Shown in pieces: positions 18,639-29,334 of a stretch of 64,000 nucleotides of DNA. The position numbers and the translations under genes are program-made. This DNA is from JAEULH01 sp963789785. Its GTDB lineage: Bacteria > Pseudomonadota > Alphaproteobacteria > Rhodospirillales > Defluviicoccaceae. The first letter of the stretch is position 1. Each line of letters starts with the position of its first letter. The notes beneath the pieces are model-generated. The model was given only the letters and a program-made list of their open reading frames with translations, did no database searches and was not told the origin of the DNA. The stretch is taken from positions 62,001 to 126,000 of the forward strand of contig CAWBNC010000015.1 in the NCBI GenBank assembly GCA_963789785.1, given 5' to 3'.

Positions 18639-19178
18639 TCATTTGCTGAACGGCATGTCAAACGCCTTGAGCAGGGCTTTTGCCTCAGCGTTGTTCTTCG
18701 CGGTGGTGCAGATCACGATATCGAGACCGCGGATCTGATCGACCTTGTCGTAGCTGATCTCCGGAAAGATGATCTGCTCCTTGACGCCCATGGCGAAGTT
18801 GCCGCGACCGTCGAAGCTCTTCGCCGAGACGCCGCGGAAGTCCCTGACCCGCGGCAGCGCGATGTTCACCAGCCGGTCGAGAAACTCAAACATGCGGTCG
18901 CGGCGCAGCGTCACCTTCACCCCGATCGGCATGCCCTCGCGCAGCTTGAAGCCGGCGATCGACTTCTTCGCCTTGGTAATGACCGGTCGCTGCCCGGCGA
19001 GCTCGGCCATGTCGCTCGCGGCCGCCTCGACCTTCTTGCGATCCTGCACGCCCTCGCCGACGCCCATGTTCAGCACGATTTTCGTCAGCCGCGGAATCTC
19101 CATCGGGTTCTCGTACTTGAACTCGTCCTGGAGAACCTGGCGCACCTCGGTCTTGTAGCGCTCGCGAAGCCGTGCCAT
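18639..19178 (-). CDS. rplE: 50S ribosomal protein uL5
   Basis: 179 residues. IPRLTKIVLNMGVGEG near the start and the C-terminal VDQIRGLDIVICTTAKNNAEAKALL are diagnostic of the 5S rRNA- and P-site-contacting protein uL5. Confidence 0.97.
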   Translation of the reverse strand: MARLRERYKTEVRQVLQDEFKYENPMEIPRLTKIVLNMGVGEGVQDRKKVEAAASDMAELAGQRPVITKAKKSIAGFKLREGMPIGVKVTLRRDRMFEFLDRLVNIALPRVRDFRGVSAKSFDGRGNFAMGVKEQIIFPEISYDKVDQIRGLDIVICTTAKNNAEAKALLKAFDMPFSK

Positions 19179-19188
19179 CGCGCCTTTC

Positions 19189-19515
19189 CTATCTGTCGAT
19201 CATCTCGCCGGAGCGCTTGGCGAAGCGCACCTTCCGGCCGTCGTCGAGAATTTTAAAACCGACGCGCGTCGCGCCGCCGCCCTTGGGATCGACATGCGCC
19301 AGGTTGGAGATGTGGATCGCCGCTTCCTTCTCGACGATGCCGCCTTCGCCGCCGCCCATCCGCGGCTTCTGATGCCGCTTGGCCATGTTCACGCCCTGGA
19401 CGATCGCCCGGTTCTCCTTCGGCATGACCTTCAGCACCTCACCGGCGCGGCCCTTGCTGCGACCGGTCGTAACGATGACCCGATCGCCCTTCCTGATCTT
19501 CAGTTTGATCGCCAT
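19189..19515 (-). CDS. rplX: 50S ribosomal protein uL24
   Basis: 108 residues from ATG 19515 (MAIKLKIRKGDRVIVTTGRSKGRAGEVLKV, the KOW motif). A GTG three bases upstream is also in frame. Its ATG overlaps the rplN TGA. Confidence 0.96.
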   Translation of the reverse strand: MAIKLKIRKGDRVIVTTGRSKGRAGEVLKVMPKENRAIVQGVNMAKRHQKPRMGGGEGGIVEKEAAIHISNLAHVDPKGGGATRVGFKILDDGRKVRFAKRSGEMIDR

Positions 19516-19884
19516 CACAGCACCTCCGGCGCGAGCGAAACGATCTTCATGTAACCCCTGCCCCGCAGTTCGCGGGTTACGGGCCCGAAGATGCGGGTGC
19601 CGACCGGTTCGCCCTGCTTGTTGATCAGGACCGCCGCGTTACGGTCGAAACGGATCGCCGACCCATCGGCAGCGATGGATGTCTTTCGCCGTCCGCACGA
19701 TCACCGCGCGCAGAACCTCGCCCTTCTTGACCCGACCGCGGGGGATCGCGTCCTTGACCGAGACGACGATGATATCGCCAACGCCGGCGAACCGCCGGCG
19801 CGAACCGCCGAGCACGCGGATGCACTGGACTCGCCGTGCGCCGGAATTATCGGCCACATCCAAGTTTGTCTCGACCTGGATCAT
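19515..19884 (-). CDS. rplN: 50S ribosomal protein uL14, +1 frame disruption
   Basis: MIQVETNLDVADNSGARRVQCIRVLGGS through AVIVRTAKDIHR is in the first frame; ADGSAIRFDRNAAVLINKQGEPVGTRIFGPVTREL follows in the next after one extra base near 19671. Joined length is 122 residues, exactly the family length. Confidence 0.92.
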
Positions 19885-19914
19885 CTCGCTCTACCCCTCA
19901 AGCCCGATCGCCGG

Positions 19915-20151
19915 CTATTCGCCTTCGAGGACCACTTCCCACCGCTTGAGCCGGGAAATGGGCCGACATTCGCGGATGCGAACCGTATCGCCGACCTTGT
20001 ACTGATTTGCCTGATCGTGCGCGTGATAGCGCTTCGACCGGCGTATGGTCTTCTTGTAGAGCGGATGCATGACCCGTCGCTCCACGCGAACGACGATGGT
20101 CTTCTCCCCGCTGTCGCTGACGACGACGCCTTGTAACACTCGCCTGGGCAT
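19915..20151 (-). CDS. rpsQ: 30S ribosomal protein uS17
   Basis: 78 residues from ATG 20151 (MPRRVLQGVVVSDSGEKTIVVRVERRVMHPLYKK). The signature VGDTVRIRECRPISRLKRWEVV is intact. The open frame upstream belongs to rpmC read out of frame. Confidence 0.96.
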   Translation of the reverse strand: MPRRVLQGVVVSDSGEKTIVVRVERRVMHPLYKKTIRRSKRYHAHDQANQYKVGDTVRIRECRPISRLKRWEVVLEGE

Positions 20152-20161
20152 CTGTTCCCCG

Positions 20162-20369
20162 CTATGCTCCCGTCGCCCCTGGCTGCTTGCGCTGCCCGAG
20201 AATGGTTTTGACGCGGGCGATGGTCCGACGCACGTCGCGAACCCTCGCCGTATTCTCCAGCTGGCCGCTGGCGGCGCGAAAGCGCAGGTTGAACGCCTCC
20301 TTGCGCAGGCTGATGAGCTGATCGGCCAGTTCATCATCCGTCTTGAGCCTGCATATCGGTGGCTTTCAC
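20162..20369 (-). CDS. rpmC: 50S ribosomal protein uL29, +1 frame disruption
   Basis: Starts GTG 20369, four bases after the rplP stop. KATDM is followed, after one extra base near 20350, by RLKTDDELADQLISLRKEAFNLRFRAASGQLENTARVRDVRRTIARVKTIL. Joined length is 68 residues, normal for uL29, which sits at the tunnel exit and helps dock trigger factor and SRP. Confidence 0.88.
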
Positions 20370-20373
20370 GGCC

Positions 20374-20793
20374 CTACCCCTCCTCGCCGAAGCGAGACAC
20401 GAAGCGCGTCCTGACCGGCAGCTTGGCGGCCGCCAATGTCAACGCCTGCTTGGCGACGTCGCGCGGAATGCCGTCGACCTCGAACATGATCCGCCCCGGC
20501 TTGACCCGACAGACCCAGAACTCGGGCGATCCCTTGCCGCCGCCCATGCGCACTTCCGCCGGCTTGCTGCTCACCGGCACGTCCGGAAAGAGACGGATCC
20601 AGACCTTCCCGGTCCGGCGCATGTGCCGCGTGATCGCACGGCGCGCCGCTTCGATCTGACGCGCGGTGATACGCTCGGGCGTCAGCGCCTTCAGGCCGAA
20701 GGCGCCGAAGTTGAGCTCGGTCGCACCCTTGGCCTTGCCGTGGATGCGGCCTTTATGCTGCTTGCGGTACTTGGTCCGCTTGGGGCTGAGCAT
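20374..20793 (-). CDS. rplP: 50S ribosomal protein uL16
   Basis: 139 residues. MLSPKRTKYRKQHKGRIHG, the GKVWIRLFPDVPVSSKPAEVRMGGGKG block and the C-terminal FVSRFGEEG are typical. uL16 helps position the A-site tRNA. Confidence 0.97.
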   Translation of the reverse strand: MLSPKRTKYRKQHKGRIHGKAKGATELNFGAFGLKALTPERITARQIEAARRAITRHMRRTGKVWIRLFPDVPVSSKPAEVRMGGGKGSPEFWVCRVKPGRIMFEVDGIPRDVAKQALTLAAAKLPVRTRFVSRFGEEG

Positions 20794-20832
20794 GACTGAA
20801 CGCCTATTTCATATGCTTCGTCGGTTGCGCGA

Positions 20833-21510
20833 TCAGCGCGCGCCCTGTTGTTCCGCGGCCCGCTTGTCGAGGGCCATCGGGTCATTGGCGAGGATGTCGC
20901 CCTTGTAGATCCACACCTTGACCCCGCAGATGCCGTAGGTGGTCTTGGCCTCGGCCTGGCCGAAGTCGACGTGCGCGCGCAGCGTGTGCAACGGCACCCG
21001 GCCCTCGCGATACCATACCGAGCGGGCGATCTCGGCGCCGCCGAGCCGGCCGCCGCAGTTGATCCGGATTCCCTGCGCGCCCAGGCGCATCGCCGACTGG
21101 ACCGCCCGCTTCATCGCCCGGCGCGACGAGACGCGCCGTTCGAGCTGCTGCGCCACGTTCTCGGCGACCAGCTGGGCCTCGATCTCGGGTTTGCGGATCT
21201 CGACGATATTCAGATGCACGTCGGATTTGGTGATCTTCGCCAGATCCTTGCGCAGCTTTTCGATGTCGGCGCCCTTCTTGCCGATGACAACGCCGGGCCG
21301 GGCGGTGTGGATGGTCAGCCGCGCCTTCTTCGCCGGCCGCTCGATGACGATCCGCGACACCCCGGCCTGGGCCAGGCGCTCGCGCACGTACTTGCGGATC
21401 TTCAGATCCTCGTGCAGCAGGGTGGCATAGCGCTCGTCGGCGTACCAGCGGGAGTCCCAGGTGCGGTTGATCCCGAGCCTGAGGCCGATCGGATTGACCT
21501 TCTGTCCCAT
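20833..21510 (-). CDS. rpsC: 30S ribosomal protein uS3
   Basis: 225 residues. GQKVNPIGLRLGINRTWDSRWYA, the KH domain with VVIGKKGADIEKLR (GxxG loop), and the C-terminal GAEIARSVWYREGRVPLHTLRA are diagnostic. uS3 forms part of the mRNA entry helicase site. Its ATG overlaps the rplV TGA. Confidence 0.97.
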   Translation of the reverse strand: MGQKVNPIGLRLGINRTWDSRWYADERYATLLHEDLKIRKYVRERLAQAGVSRIVIERPAKKARLTIHTARPGVVIGKKGADIEKLRKDLAKITKSDVHLNIVEIRKPEIEAQLVAENVAQQLERRVSSRRAMKRAVQSAMRLGAQGIRINCGGRLGGAEIARSVWYREGRVPLHTLRAHVDFGQAEAKTTYGICGVKVWIYKGDILANDPMALDKRAAEQQGAR

Positions 21511-21890
21511 CAGACGTGCTCCTCGCGCTCGCGAACCACCAGCCGGAGTTGGCTGAAGGGCTTCTCGATCCGGCCGACCCGCCCGCGCGCACGCGGATGC
21601 CAGCGCTTGATCACCAACGTCTTGCCGACGCTCGCCTCGGCGACGAACAGCCGATCGACATCGAGCTGGTGGTTGTTCTCGGCGTTTGCGATCGCCGACT
21701 GCAAAACCTTGCGGACATCGCCGGCGATCCGCCGGCGCGAGAACTGGAGCTCGGCCAGCGCCCGATCGCAGCTCATCCCGCGGATCAGCCCGGCAACCAC
21801 GTTCAGCTTGCGCGGGCTGAGACGCAGGTGACGGGCAACCGCGACCGCTTCGCTGTCGGCGAGTTTGCGCTCCGCGCCTGGCTTACCCAT
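21510..21890 (-). CDS. rplV: 50S ribosomal protein uL22
   Basis: 126 residues. ARHLRLSPRKLNVVAGLIRG and the C-terminal RWHPRARGRVGRIEKPFSQLRLVV hairpin, which lines the exit tunnel, are conserved. Confidence 0.97.
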   Translation of the reverse strand: MGKPGAERKLADSEAVAVARHLRLSPRKLNVVAGLIRGMSCDRALAELQFSRRRIAGDVRKVLQSAIANAENNHQLDVDRLFVAEASVGKTLVIKRWHPRARGRVGRIEKPFSQLRLVVREREEHV

Positions 21891-21893
21891 TGC

Positions 21894-22173
21894 TTAACCT
21901 CGCCTCGCCTTCTTGTCGCCGCCGTGACCGAAGAAGGTCCGCGTCGGCGAAAACTCTCCGAACTTGTGCCCGATCATGTTTTCGGTCACCAGAACCGGAA
22001 TAAACTTGCGGCCGTTGTAGACACCGAAGGTGAGGCCGACGAACTGCGGCAGTATCGTCGAGCGCCGCGACCACGTCCGGATCACCTCATTGCGCTTCGA
22101 CGAGCGAACCTTGTCGGCCTTCTGCAGCAGATAAGCCGTCGACGAATGGACCTTTCCAAACCGAGCGGGGCAC
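21894..22173 (-). CDS. rpsS: 30S ribosomal protein uS19, +1 frame disruption
   Basis: Begins GTG 22173 (V)PRSVWKGPFVDG and continues after one extra base near 22134 as YLLQKADKVRSSKRNEVIRTWSRRSTILPQFVG ... FGEFSPTRTFFGHGGDKKARRG. Joined length is 92 residues, the normal size. AGGAGG precedes the GTG. Confidence 0.92.
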
Positions 22174-22187
22174 GCCCTATCCTCCTG

Positions 22188-23021
22188 CTACTTTTTCGCA
22201 AGATGACGGCGGCGCATGATCAGCCGGTCCGTCTTCTTGTTGTTGCGGGTCCGCTTGCCTTTGGTGGGCTTGCCCCACGGCGTCACCGGGTGGCGACCGC
22301 CCGAGGTCTTGCCCTCGCCGCCGCCATGCGGATGATCGACCGGGTTCATCGCCACGCCGCGAACCGAGGGCCGCTTGCCCAGCCACCGGGTCCGCCCCGC
22401 CTTGCCGATCTTGATGTTCTTCTGGTCGGGATTGGAGACCGCGCCGATGGTTGCGAGGCACTCGGCGCGAACCACCCGGAGTTCGCCCGAGCTCAGGCGC
22501 AACTGGGCATAGCCCTGGTCCTTGCCGATAAGCTGGGCGTAGGTTCCGGCCGACCGCGCGATCTGACCGCCGCGGCCCTTCTTCATTTCGACGTTGTGGA
22601 TGATCGTGCCCACGGGAATGTTCTGCATCGGCAGCGCGTTGCCGGGTTTGATGTCCACGGCCGCGCCGGCGATCACGCTGTCGCCGACGCCTAAGCGCTG
22701 CGGCGCCAGGATATAGGCGAGCTCGCCGTCCTCGTAGCGGACGAGGGCAATGAACGCTGTCCGGTTCGGGTCGTATTCGAGACGCTCCACTGTCGCCGTC
22801 ACATCGAACTTGCGCCGCTTAAAGTCGACAACGCGATACCGGCGCTTGTGCCCGCCGCCACGGCGACGCGCGGTGATCCGGCCGGTATTGTTGCGACCGC
22901 CGCTGCCGTGCAGGCCCTCGGTCAGGCTGCGCTCCGGCTTGCCCTTCCACAGCGCCGAGCGGTCGATCAGGACAAGCCCGCGCTGACCCGGCGTCGTCGG
23001 TCTGAAGTTCTTGAGTGCCAT
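22188..23021 (-). CDS. rplB: 50S ribosomal protein uL2
   Basis: 277 residues. The signature GVAMNPVDHPHGGGEGKTSGGRHPVTPWGKPTKG carries the conserved histidine near the peptidyl transferase centre. The N-terminal domain is complete (GRNNTGRITARRRGGGHKRRYR). Confidence 0.97.
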   Translation of the reverse strand: MALKNFRPTTPGQRGLVLIDRSALWKGKPERSLTEGLHGSGGRNNTGRITARRRGGGHKRRYRVVDFKRRKFDVTATVERLEYDPNRTAFIALVRYEDGELAYILAPQRLGVGDSVIAGAAVDIKPGNALPMQNIPVGTIIHNVEMKKGRGGQIARSAGTYAQLIGKDQGYAQLRLSSGELRVVRAECLATIGAVSNPDQKNIKIGKAGRTRWLGKRPSVRGVAMNPVDHPHGGGEGKTSGGRHPVTPWGKPTKGKRTRNNKKTDRLIMRRRHLAKK

Positions 23022-23040
23022 CTTCGCCTACAGCCCCGCC

Positions 23041-23367
23041 CTACAAGCCCGTCGTCACGTCAATCGAGTGGCCTTCCGCCAGCGTCACGATCGCTTTCTT
23101 TACGTCGGAGCGCCGGCCCGGCCGGCCGCGCGTCCGCTTGTTCTTGCCCTTCACAATCAGGGTGTTCACGGCCTTGACCTTGACCTTGAACAAATCCTCC
23201 ACCGCCGCCTTGATCTCCGGCTTGCACGCGTCGAGCGCGACCAGAAAGGCGACCTGGTTGTGCTCGCCGAGCAGGGTCGTCTTCTCCGTAATCAGTGGCC
23301 GGCGGATCACCTCGAGCTGGCGCTCGCTGCTGATCGACACCTGCGCCTTGCCGTACCGGCGGTTCAT
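23041..23367 (-). CDS. rplW: 50S ribosomal protein uL23
   Basis: 108 residues. EVIRRPLITEKTTLLGEHNQVAFLVALDACKPEIKAAVEDLF and VNTLIVKGKNKRTRGRPGRRSDVKKAIVTL are typical; uL23 is the tunnel-exit docking site for trigger factor and SRP. Its ATG overlaps the rplD stop as ATGA. Confidence 0.96.
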   Translation of the reverse strand: MNRRYGKAQVSISSERQLEVIRRPLITEKTTLLGEHNQVAFLVALDACKPEIKAAVEDLFKVKVKAVNTLIVKGKNKRTRGRPGRRSDVKKAIVTLAEGHSIDVTTGL

Positions 23368-23985
23368 GTCAGTCGCTCCGTCAGACCCTCGACGCCCGCC
23401 GTCGTCAGAACCACGGTCTCGTGGCGGAGGATGTCGTAGACGTTCGCGCCCTGCGACGGCAGCACGTCGAGCCCGACGATATTCTGCGCCGCCCGGGCGA
23501 AGTTGCTGTCGATCGCGGCGCCATCGATAAGCAGCGCCTTGCGCCAGCCGAGTCGCTCCACCTGCGCCGCCAGCGCCTTGGTCTTGGGCGAGTTCCAGCG
23601 CAGCCTGGTCGAGAACGATCAGCTCGCCGGCGGCAAGTTTCGCCGAGAGCGCCGATTTCAGCGCCAGCCTGCGCACCTTCTTCGGCAGCGAGTGGGCGTG
23701 GTCGCGCACCACCGGGCCGAATGCGACGCCGCCGCCGCGCATGTGCGGACCTTTCAGCGAGCCCTGGCGCGCCCGGCCGGTCCCCTTCTGCTTGAACGGC
23801 TTCTTCGAGGTCCGCGCCACCTCGCTGCGGCCCTTGACCTTATGCGTGCCCGCCCGCCGCTTGGCAAGTTGCCAGGCGACTGCCCGAGCGAGGATGTCCG
23901 GGCGCACCGCAACGGCGAAGATGCCGTCATCGAGATCGACGGTGCCGACGGTCTCGCTGTCCAGATTTACGACGTTCTGCTCCAC
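23364..23985 (-). CDS. rplD: 50S ribosomal protein uL4, +1 frame disruption
   Basis: The first frame carries VDLDDGIFAVAVRPDILARAV and KQKGTGRARQGSLKGPHMRGGGVAFGP; after one extra base near 23593 the protein goes on as PKTKALAAQVERLGWRKALLIDGAAIDSNFARAAQNIVGLDVLPSQGANVYDILRHETVVLT. Joined length is 206 residues, the norm. In E. coli uL4 represses the S10 operon. Confidence 0.92.
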
Positions 23986-23990
23986 GACCG

Positions 23991-24764
23991 CTATTCCCCG
24001 CTCTCGCCGCGCGCGTCATCGCTTTCCGGCACCGGTTCCGGCGCAACCTCCGGCGGGGCGATCGGTTCCGACGATCCGCCCGCCGCGGCGGCTTTGCGGA
24101 TCGCGCCGGGCATCGGCAGATCGTCCGGCATGCGCTTCTTTACCGCGTCGCGGATGAGCAGGTGCCCGCCCTCGGCGCCGGGGACCGCGCCCCTGATCAG
24201 GATCAGGCCGCGCTCGACATCGGTGGCGACGACCTCGAGGTTGAGCACGGTGATCTGCTTGTCGCCGAGATGGCCCGCCATCTTCTTGCCCTTGAACACC
24301 TTGCCCGGATCCTGCCGGTGCCCGGTTGAGCCGAGGCTGCGATGGCTGACCGAAACCCCGTGGGTCGCGCGCAGTCCGGCGAAGCCGTGGCGTTTCATGC
24401 CGCCGGCGAATCCCTTGCCGATCGAGCGGCCGGTAACGTCCACATGCTGGCCGACGACGAAGTGGTCGACGGTCACCTCCGCGCCGACGTCGATCATCGC
24501 CTCGTCGCTGACGCGGAATTCCGCCAGCACCCGCTTCGGCTCGACATTGGCCTTGGCGAAATGACCGCGCTGGGGCCTGGTCACGTTCTTGACCTTGGCC
24601 GCGCCGACGCCGAGCTGCAGCGCGGTATAGCCGTCGCGGGCGGCGGTCCGCTGGGCGACGACCTGGCAGGTGTCGACCTTCAGCACACTCACCGGCACGT
24701 GGTTGCCGTCGTCGCGAAAGACCCGCGACATCCCCAGCTTCCGTGCGATCAGACCGGTTCTCAT
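23991..24764 (-). CDS. rplC: 50S ribosomal protein uL3
   Basis: 257 residues. MRTGLIARKLGMSRVF, the central FAGGMKRHGFAGLRATHGVSVSHRSLGSTGHRQDPGKVFKGKKMAGHLG loop (with the Gln that is often methylated), then a C-terminal Glu/Pro/Ala-rich tail of about 45 residues that is longer than in E. coli uL3. Confidence 0.97.
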   Translation of the reverse strand: MRTGLIARKLGMSRVFRDDGNHVPVSVLKVDTCQVVAQRTAARDGYTALQLGVGAAKVKNVTRPQRGHFAKANVEPKRVLAEFRVSDEAMIDVGAEVTVDHFVVGQHVDVTGRSIGKGFAGGMKRHGFAGLRATHGVSVSHRSLGSTGHRQDPGKVFKGKKMAGHLGDKQITVLNLEVVATDVERGLILIRGAVPGAEGGHLLIRDAVKKRMPDDLPMPGAIRKAAAAGGSSEPIAPPEVAPEPVPESDDARGESGE

Positions 24765-24777
24765 CGTACCCTCGGCC

Positions 24778-25086
24778 CTAGAGCTTGATCTCGACGTCGA
24801 CGCCGGCGGCGAGGTCGAGCTTCATCAGCGCGTCGACCGTCTGCGGCGTCGGATCGATGATGTCCAGCACCCGCTTGTGGGTGCGGATTTCGAACTGCTC
24901 GCGCGACTTCTTGTCGATGTGCGGCGAGCGCAGCACCGTGAACCGTTCAATCCGGGTCGGCAGCGGAATGGGACCGCGCACCTGCGCTCCGGTGCGGCGG
25001 GCGGTGCTGACGATCTCGCGCGCCGACTGGTCGAGCACGCGATGATCGAAGGCCCTCAAGCCAATCCGGATATTCTGCTTGTCCAT
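24778..25086 (-). CDS. rpsJ: 30S ribosomal protein uS10 (NusE)
   Basis: 102 residues. IRIGLRAFDHRVLDQSAREIV and IPLPTRIERFTVLRSPHIDKKSREQFEIRTHKR are diagnostic. uS10 also joins NusB in transcription antitermination. It heads the S10 operon directly after tuf1. Confidence 0.97.
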   Translation of the reverse strand: MDKQNIRIGLRAFDHRVLDQSAREIVSTARRTGAQVRGPIPLPTRIERFTVLRSPHIDKKSREQFEIRTHKRVLDIIDPTPQTVDALMKLDLAAGVDVEIKL

Positions 25087-25158
25087 GTGTGCCGTGTCCT
25101 GTCCCGCCCGTCGCCGGGTTTATGGCGTTCGGCCGGTCCGGTTGTGGTTGTCTCGGCT

Positions 25159-26349
<1,191 letters not shown>

Positions 26350-26377
26350 CTTGCTGCTCCGTAACTCCGTAATGGCC

Positions 26378-28456
26378 TTAACTTGCCAACCGCTGTCGGA
26401 CTTCCTCGGAAATCGCCTGGGGCACGTCCGCATACTTGTCGAAGTGCATCGAATAGGTGGCCCGTCCCTGGCTCATCGAGCGCAGCGTGTTGACGTAGCC
26501 GAACATCGTCGCCAGCGGCACGACCGCGGTGATGACCCGCGCGTTGCCCCGCTGGTCCATGCCCGAAATCTGCCCGCGCCGGCTGTTCAGATCGCCGATG
26601 ATGTCGCCCATGTAGTCGTCCGGCGTCACCACCTCGACCTTCATCATCGGCTCCAGCAGCTTGGGCGCCGCCTTGGCGATCCCCTCGCGATAGGCGGCGC
26701 GGGCGGCGATCTCGAAAGCCAGTACACTGGAATCCACATCGTGCGACGCGCCGTCGAACAGCACCGCCTTGAAATCGATCATCGGAAACCCGGCGATGAC
26801 GCCGGTCTGCGCCGCCGACATCAGACCCTTCTGCACACCGGGAACATATTCGCGCGGCACCGAGCCGCCCACGACCGCGCTTTCAAAGAGAACGCCCGTG
26901 CCCGGCTCCTGGGGCTCGAAGCGGATCGAGACCCGGGCGAACTGGCCGGCGCCGCCGGTTTGCTTCTTGTGGGTGTAGTCGACGGTCGAGGTTCGCGAAA
27001 TCGTCTCCCGATAGGCGACCTGCGGCGCACCGACGGCGGCGTCGACCTTGAACTCCCGCTTCATCCGGTCGACGATGATCTCGAGGTGCAGTTCGCCCAT
27101 GCCCTTGATCACGGTCTGGCCGCTCTCGGCGTCGGTGGCGACGCGAAATGACGGATCCTCGTTGGCCAGGCGCGACAGCGCGACCGACATCTTTTCCTGG
27201 TCGGCCTTGGTTTTCGGCTCGACCGCGACCTCGATCACCGGATCGGGGAACTCCATGCGCTCCAGCACCACCGGCTGACGCGGATCGCAGAGGGTGTCAC
27301 CGGTCGTCGTCATCTTCAGCCCGGCGATTGCGACAATGTCGCCGGCGCGGGCCTCCTTGATGTCTTCGCGGCTGTTGGCGTGCATCAGCAGCATCCGGCC
27401 GACCCGCTCGTTCTTCTCCTTGACGCTATTCAGCACCGCCGACCCGCTTTCAAGCACGCCCGAGTAAATACGCGCGAAGGTCAGCGTGCCGACGAACGGA
27501 TCGCTCATGATCTTGAACGCCAGCGCCGAGAACGGCGCCTCGTCGGCGCTCTTGCGCTCGACCTCCTCGTCGCTGCCGGGCTTGACCCCGCGCACCGCCG
27601 GAACCTCCAGCGGCGACGGCAGGTAATCGACGACCGCATCGAGAAGTGGCTGCACGCCCTTGTTCTTGAACGCCGAACCGCACACCACCGGCACGAAGGT
27701 GTTGGACACGGTGCCGAGCCGGATGCACCGCAACAAGGTCGCCTCGTCCGGCTCCTGGCCTTCGAGGTAGTGCTCCAGCGCCGCCTCGTCCTGCTCGACA
27801 ACGGCCTCCAGCAGCTTCATCCGATAGTCGCGCGCCTGCGCTGCGTACTGCGGCGGGATCTCTCCGTAGACAAACTCGGCCCCGAGGCTCTCGTCCTTCC
27901 AGATAACAGTCCGCATCCGCACCAGATCGACGACGCCGGCAAACTCGGCCTCGCTGCCGATCGGCAGTTGCGTGACCACCGCGGTAGCACCCAGCCGCGT
28001 GCCGATCTGCTCGATACAGCGGAAGTAGTCCGCGCCCATCCGGTCCATCTTGTTGACGAAGCAGATCCGCGGAACCTTGTACTTGTCGGCCTGGCGCCAG
28101 ACCGTCTCCGACTGCGGCTCGACCCCGCCGACGCTGTCGAAGACGGCGACCGCGCCGTCGAGGACGCGCAGGCTCCGCTCAACCTCGATGGTGAAGTCGA
28201 CGTGGCCCGGAGTGTCGATGATATTGATGCGATGGTCGCGCCAGATGCAGGTCGTCGCGGCAGAGGTGATCGTGATGCCGCGTTCCTGCTCCTGCTCCAT
28301 CCAGTCCATCGTCGCGGTGCCCTCGTGCACCTCGCCGATCTTGTAGGAGCGACCCGTGTAGAAGAGAACGCGCTCGGTCGTCGTCGTCTTGCCCGCATCG
28401 ATGTGGGCCATGATCCCGATATTACGATACCGGTCGAGCGGCGTTGTCCGAGGCAT
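26378..28456 (-). CDS. fusA: Elongation factor G
   Basis: 692 residues, full length and in one frame. Translocase GTPase motifs: AHIDAGKTTTTER, DTPGHVDF and NKMDR. Domain IV carries the conserved tip region (EPMMKVEVVTPDDYMGDIIGDLNSRRGQI). Standard str operon position between rpsG and tuf. Confidence 0.98.
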   Translation of the reverse strand: MPRTTPLDRYRNIGIMAHIDAGKTTTTERVLFYTGRSYKIGEVHEGTATMDWMEQEQERGITITSAATTCIWRDHRINIIDTPGHVDFTIEVERSLRVLDGAVAVFDSVGGVEPQSETVWRQADKYKVPRICFVNKMDRMGADYFRCIEQIGTRLGATAVVTQLPIGSEAEFAGVVDLVRMRTVIWKDESLGAEFVYGEIPPQYAAQARDYRMKLLEAVVEQDEAALEHYLEGQEPDEATLLRCIRLGTVSNTFVPVVCGSAFKNKGVQPLLDAVVDYLPSPLEVPAVRGVKPGSDEEVERKSADEAPFSALAFKIMSDPFVGTLTFARIYSGVLESGSAVLNSVKEKNERVGRMLLMHANSREDIKEARAGDIVAIAGLKMTTTGDTLCDPRQPVVLERMEFPDPVIEVAVEPKTKADQEKMSVALSRLANEDPSFRVATDAESGQTVIKGMGELHLEIIVDRMKREFKVDAAVGAPQVAYRETISRTSTVDYTHKKQTGGAGQFARVSIRFEPQEPGTGVLFESAVVGGSVPREYVPGVQKGLMSAAQTGVIAGFPMIDFKAVLFDGASHDVDSSVLAFEIAARAAYREGIAKAAPKLLEPMMKVEVVTPDDYMGDIIGDLNSRRGQISGMDQRGNARVITAVVPLATMFGYVNTLRSMSQGRATYSMHFDKYADVPQAISEEVRQRLAS

Positions 28457-28479
28457 CAGTGACAGAACCTTAGCTAAAT

Positions 28480-28950
28480 CTACCAGCGGTAATGGGAAAA
28501 GGCCTTGTTGGCCTCCGCCATGCGATGGGTATCTTCACGCTTCTTCACCGCAGCGCCGCGGTTGTTGGCAGCATCGAGCAGTTCGCCGGCAAGCCGCTCG
28601 ACCATCGTGTTCTCCGCCCGCTTGCGGGCAACGTCGACGATCCAGCGGATCGCCAACGACTGCCTGCGCGTCGTCCGCACTTCGACCGGCACCTGATAGG
28701 TGGCGCCGCCGACCCGGCGCGAGCGAACCTCCAGCACCGGCCGGACGTTTTCGAGCGCATCGTGAAAGCTCTTCAACGGATCCTGGCGCGTCTTCTTCTC
28801 CATCAGATCCAGCGCACCGTAGACCGTCCGCTCGGCCGCCGACTTCTTGCCGTCCAGCATCAGTCCGTTGGTGAATTTGGTCAGGAGCGCGTCCCCGTAT
28901 TTCGGATCGGGAAGGATCTCGCGCTTTTCGGCCGCCCGGCGTCTCGACAT
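28480..28950 (-). CDS. rpsG: 30S ribosomal protein uS7
   Basis: 156 residues. MSRRRAAEKREILPDPKYGD and the ENVRPVLEVRSRRVGGATYQVPVEVR beta-hairpin, which reaches the E site, are diagnostic. Normal length. Confidence 0.97.
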   Translation of the reverse strand: MSRRRAAEKREILPDPKYGDALLTKFTNGLMLDGKKSAAERTVYGALDLMEKKTRQDPLKSFHDALENVRPVLEVRSRRVGGATYQVPVEVRTTRRQSLAIRWIVDVARKRAENTMVERLAGELLDAANNRGAAVKKREDTHRMAEANKAFSHYRW

Positions 28951-28962
28951 GTTTTCCTTCCC

Positions 28963-29334
28963 CTACTTCGGCCGCTTGGCGCCGTATTTGGAGCGTTGTT
29001 GCCGACGGGCGGAAACGCCCTGCGTGTCGAGCGCGCCGCGAACGATGTGATAGCGAACGCCCGGCAGATCCTTAACTCGTCCGCCCCGCAGCAGCACCAC
29101 CGAATGCTCCTGGAGGTTGTGGCCTTCGCCGGGAATGTAGCTGGTGACCTCGAAGCCGTTGGTCAGCCGGACGCGGGCGACCTTGCGCAACGCCGAATTC
29201 GGCTTCTTCGGCGTCGTCGTGTAGACGCGCGTGCACACGCCGCGCTTCTGAGGAGAGCCCTCGAGCGCCGGCACCTTATTGCGCGTTACCGGGGCCTTGC
29301 GTGGATTGCGCACCAGTTGATTGATCGTCGGCAT
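28963..29334 (-). CDS. rpsL: 30S ribosomal protein uS12
   Basis: 123 residues from ATG 29334 (MPTINQLVRNPRK). The decoding-site motifs TPKKPNSALRK and GGRVKDLPGVRYH keep the lysines K43 and K88, at which replacement gives streptomycin resistance in other bacteria, so this allele looks sensitive. The GTG three bases earlier is less likely. Confidence 0.97.
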   Translation of the reverse strand: MPTINQLVRNPRKAPVTRNKVPALEGSPQKRGVCTRVYTTTPKKPNSALRKVARVRLTNGFEVTSYIPGEGHNLQEHSVVLLRGGRVKDLPGVRYHIVRGALDTQGVSARRQQRSKYGAKRPK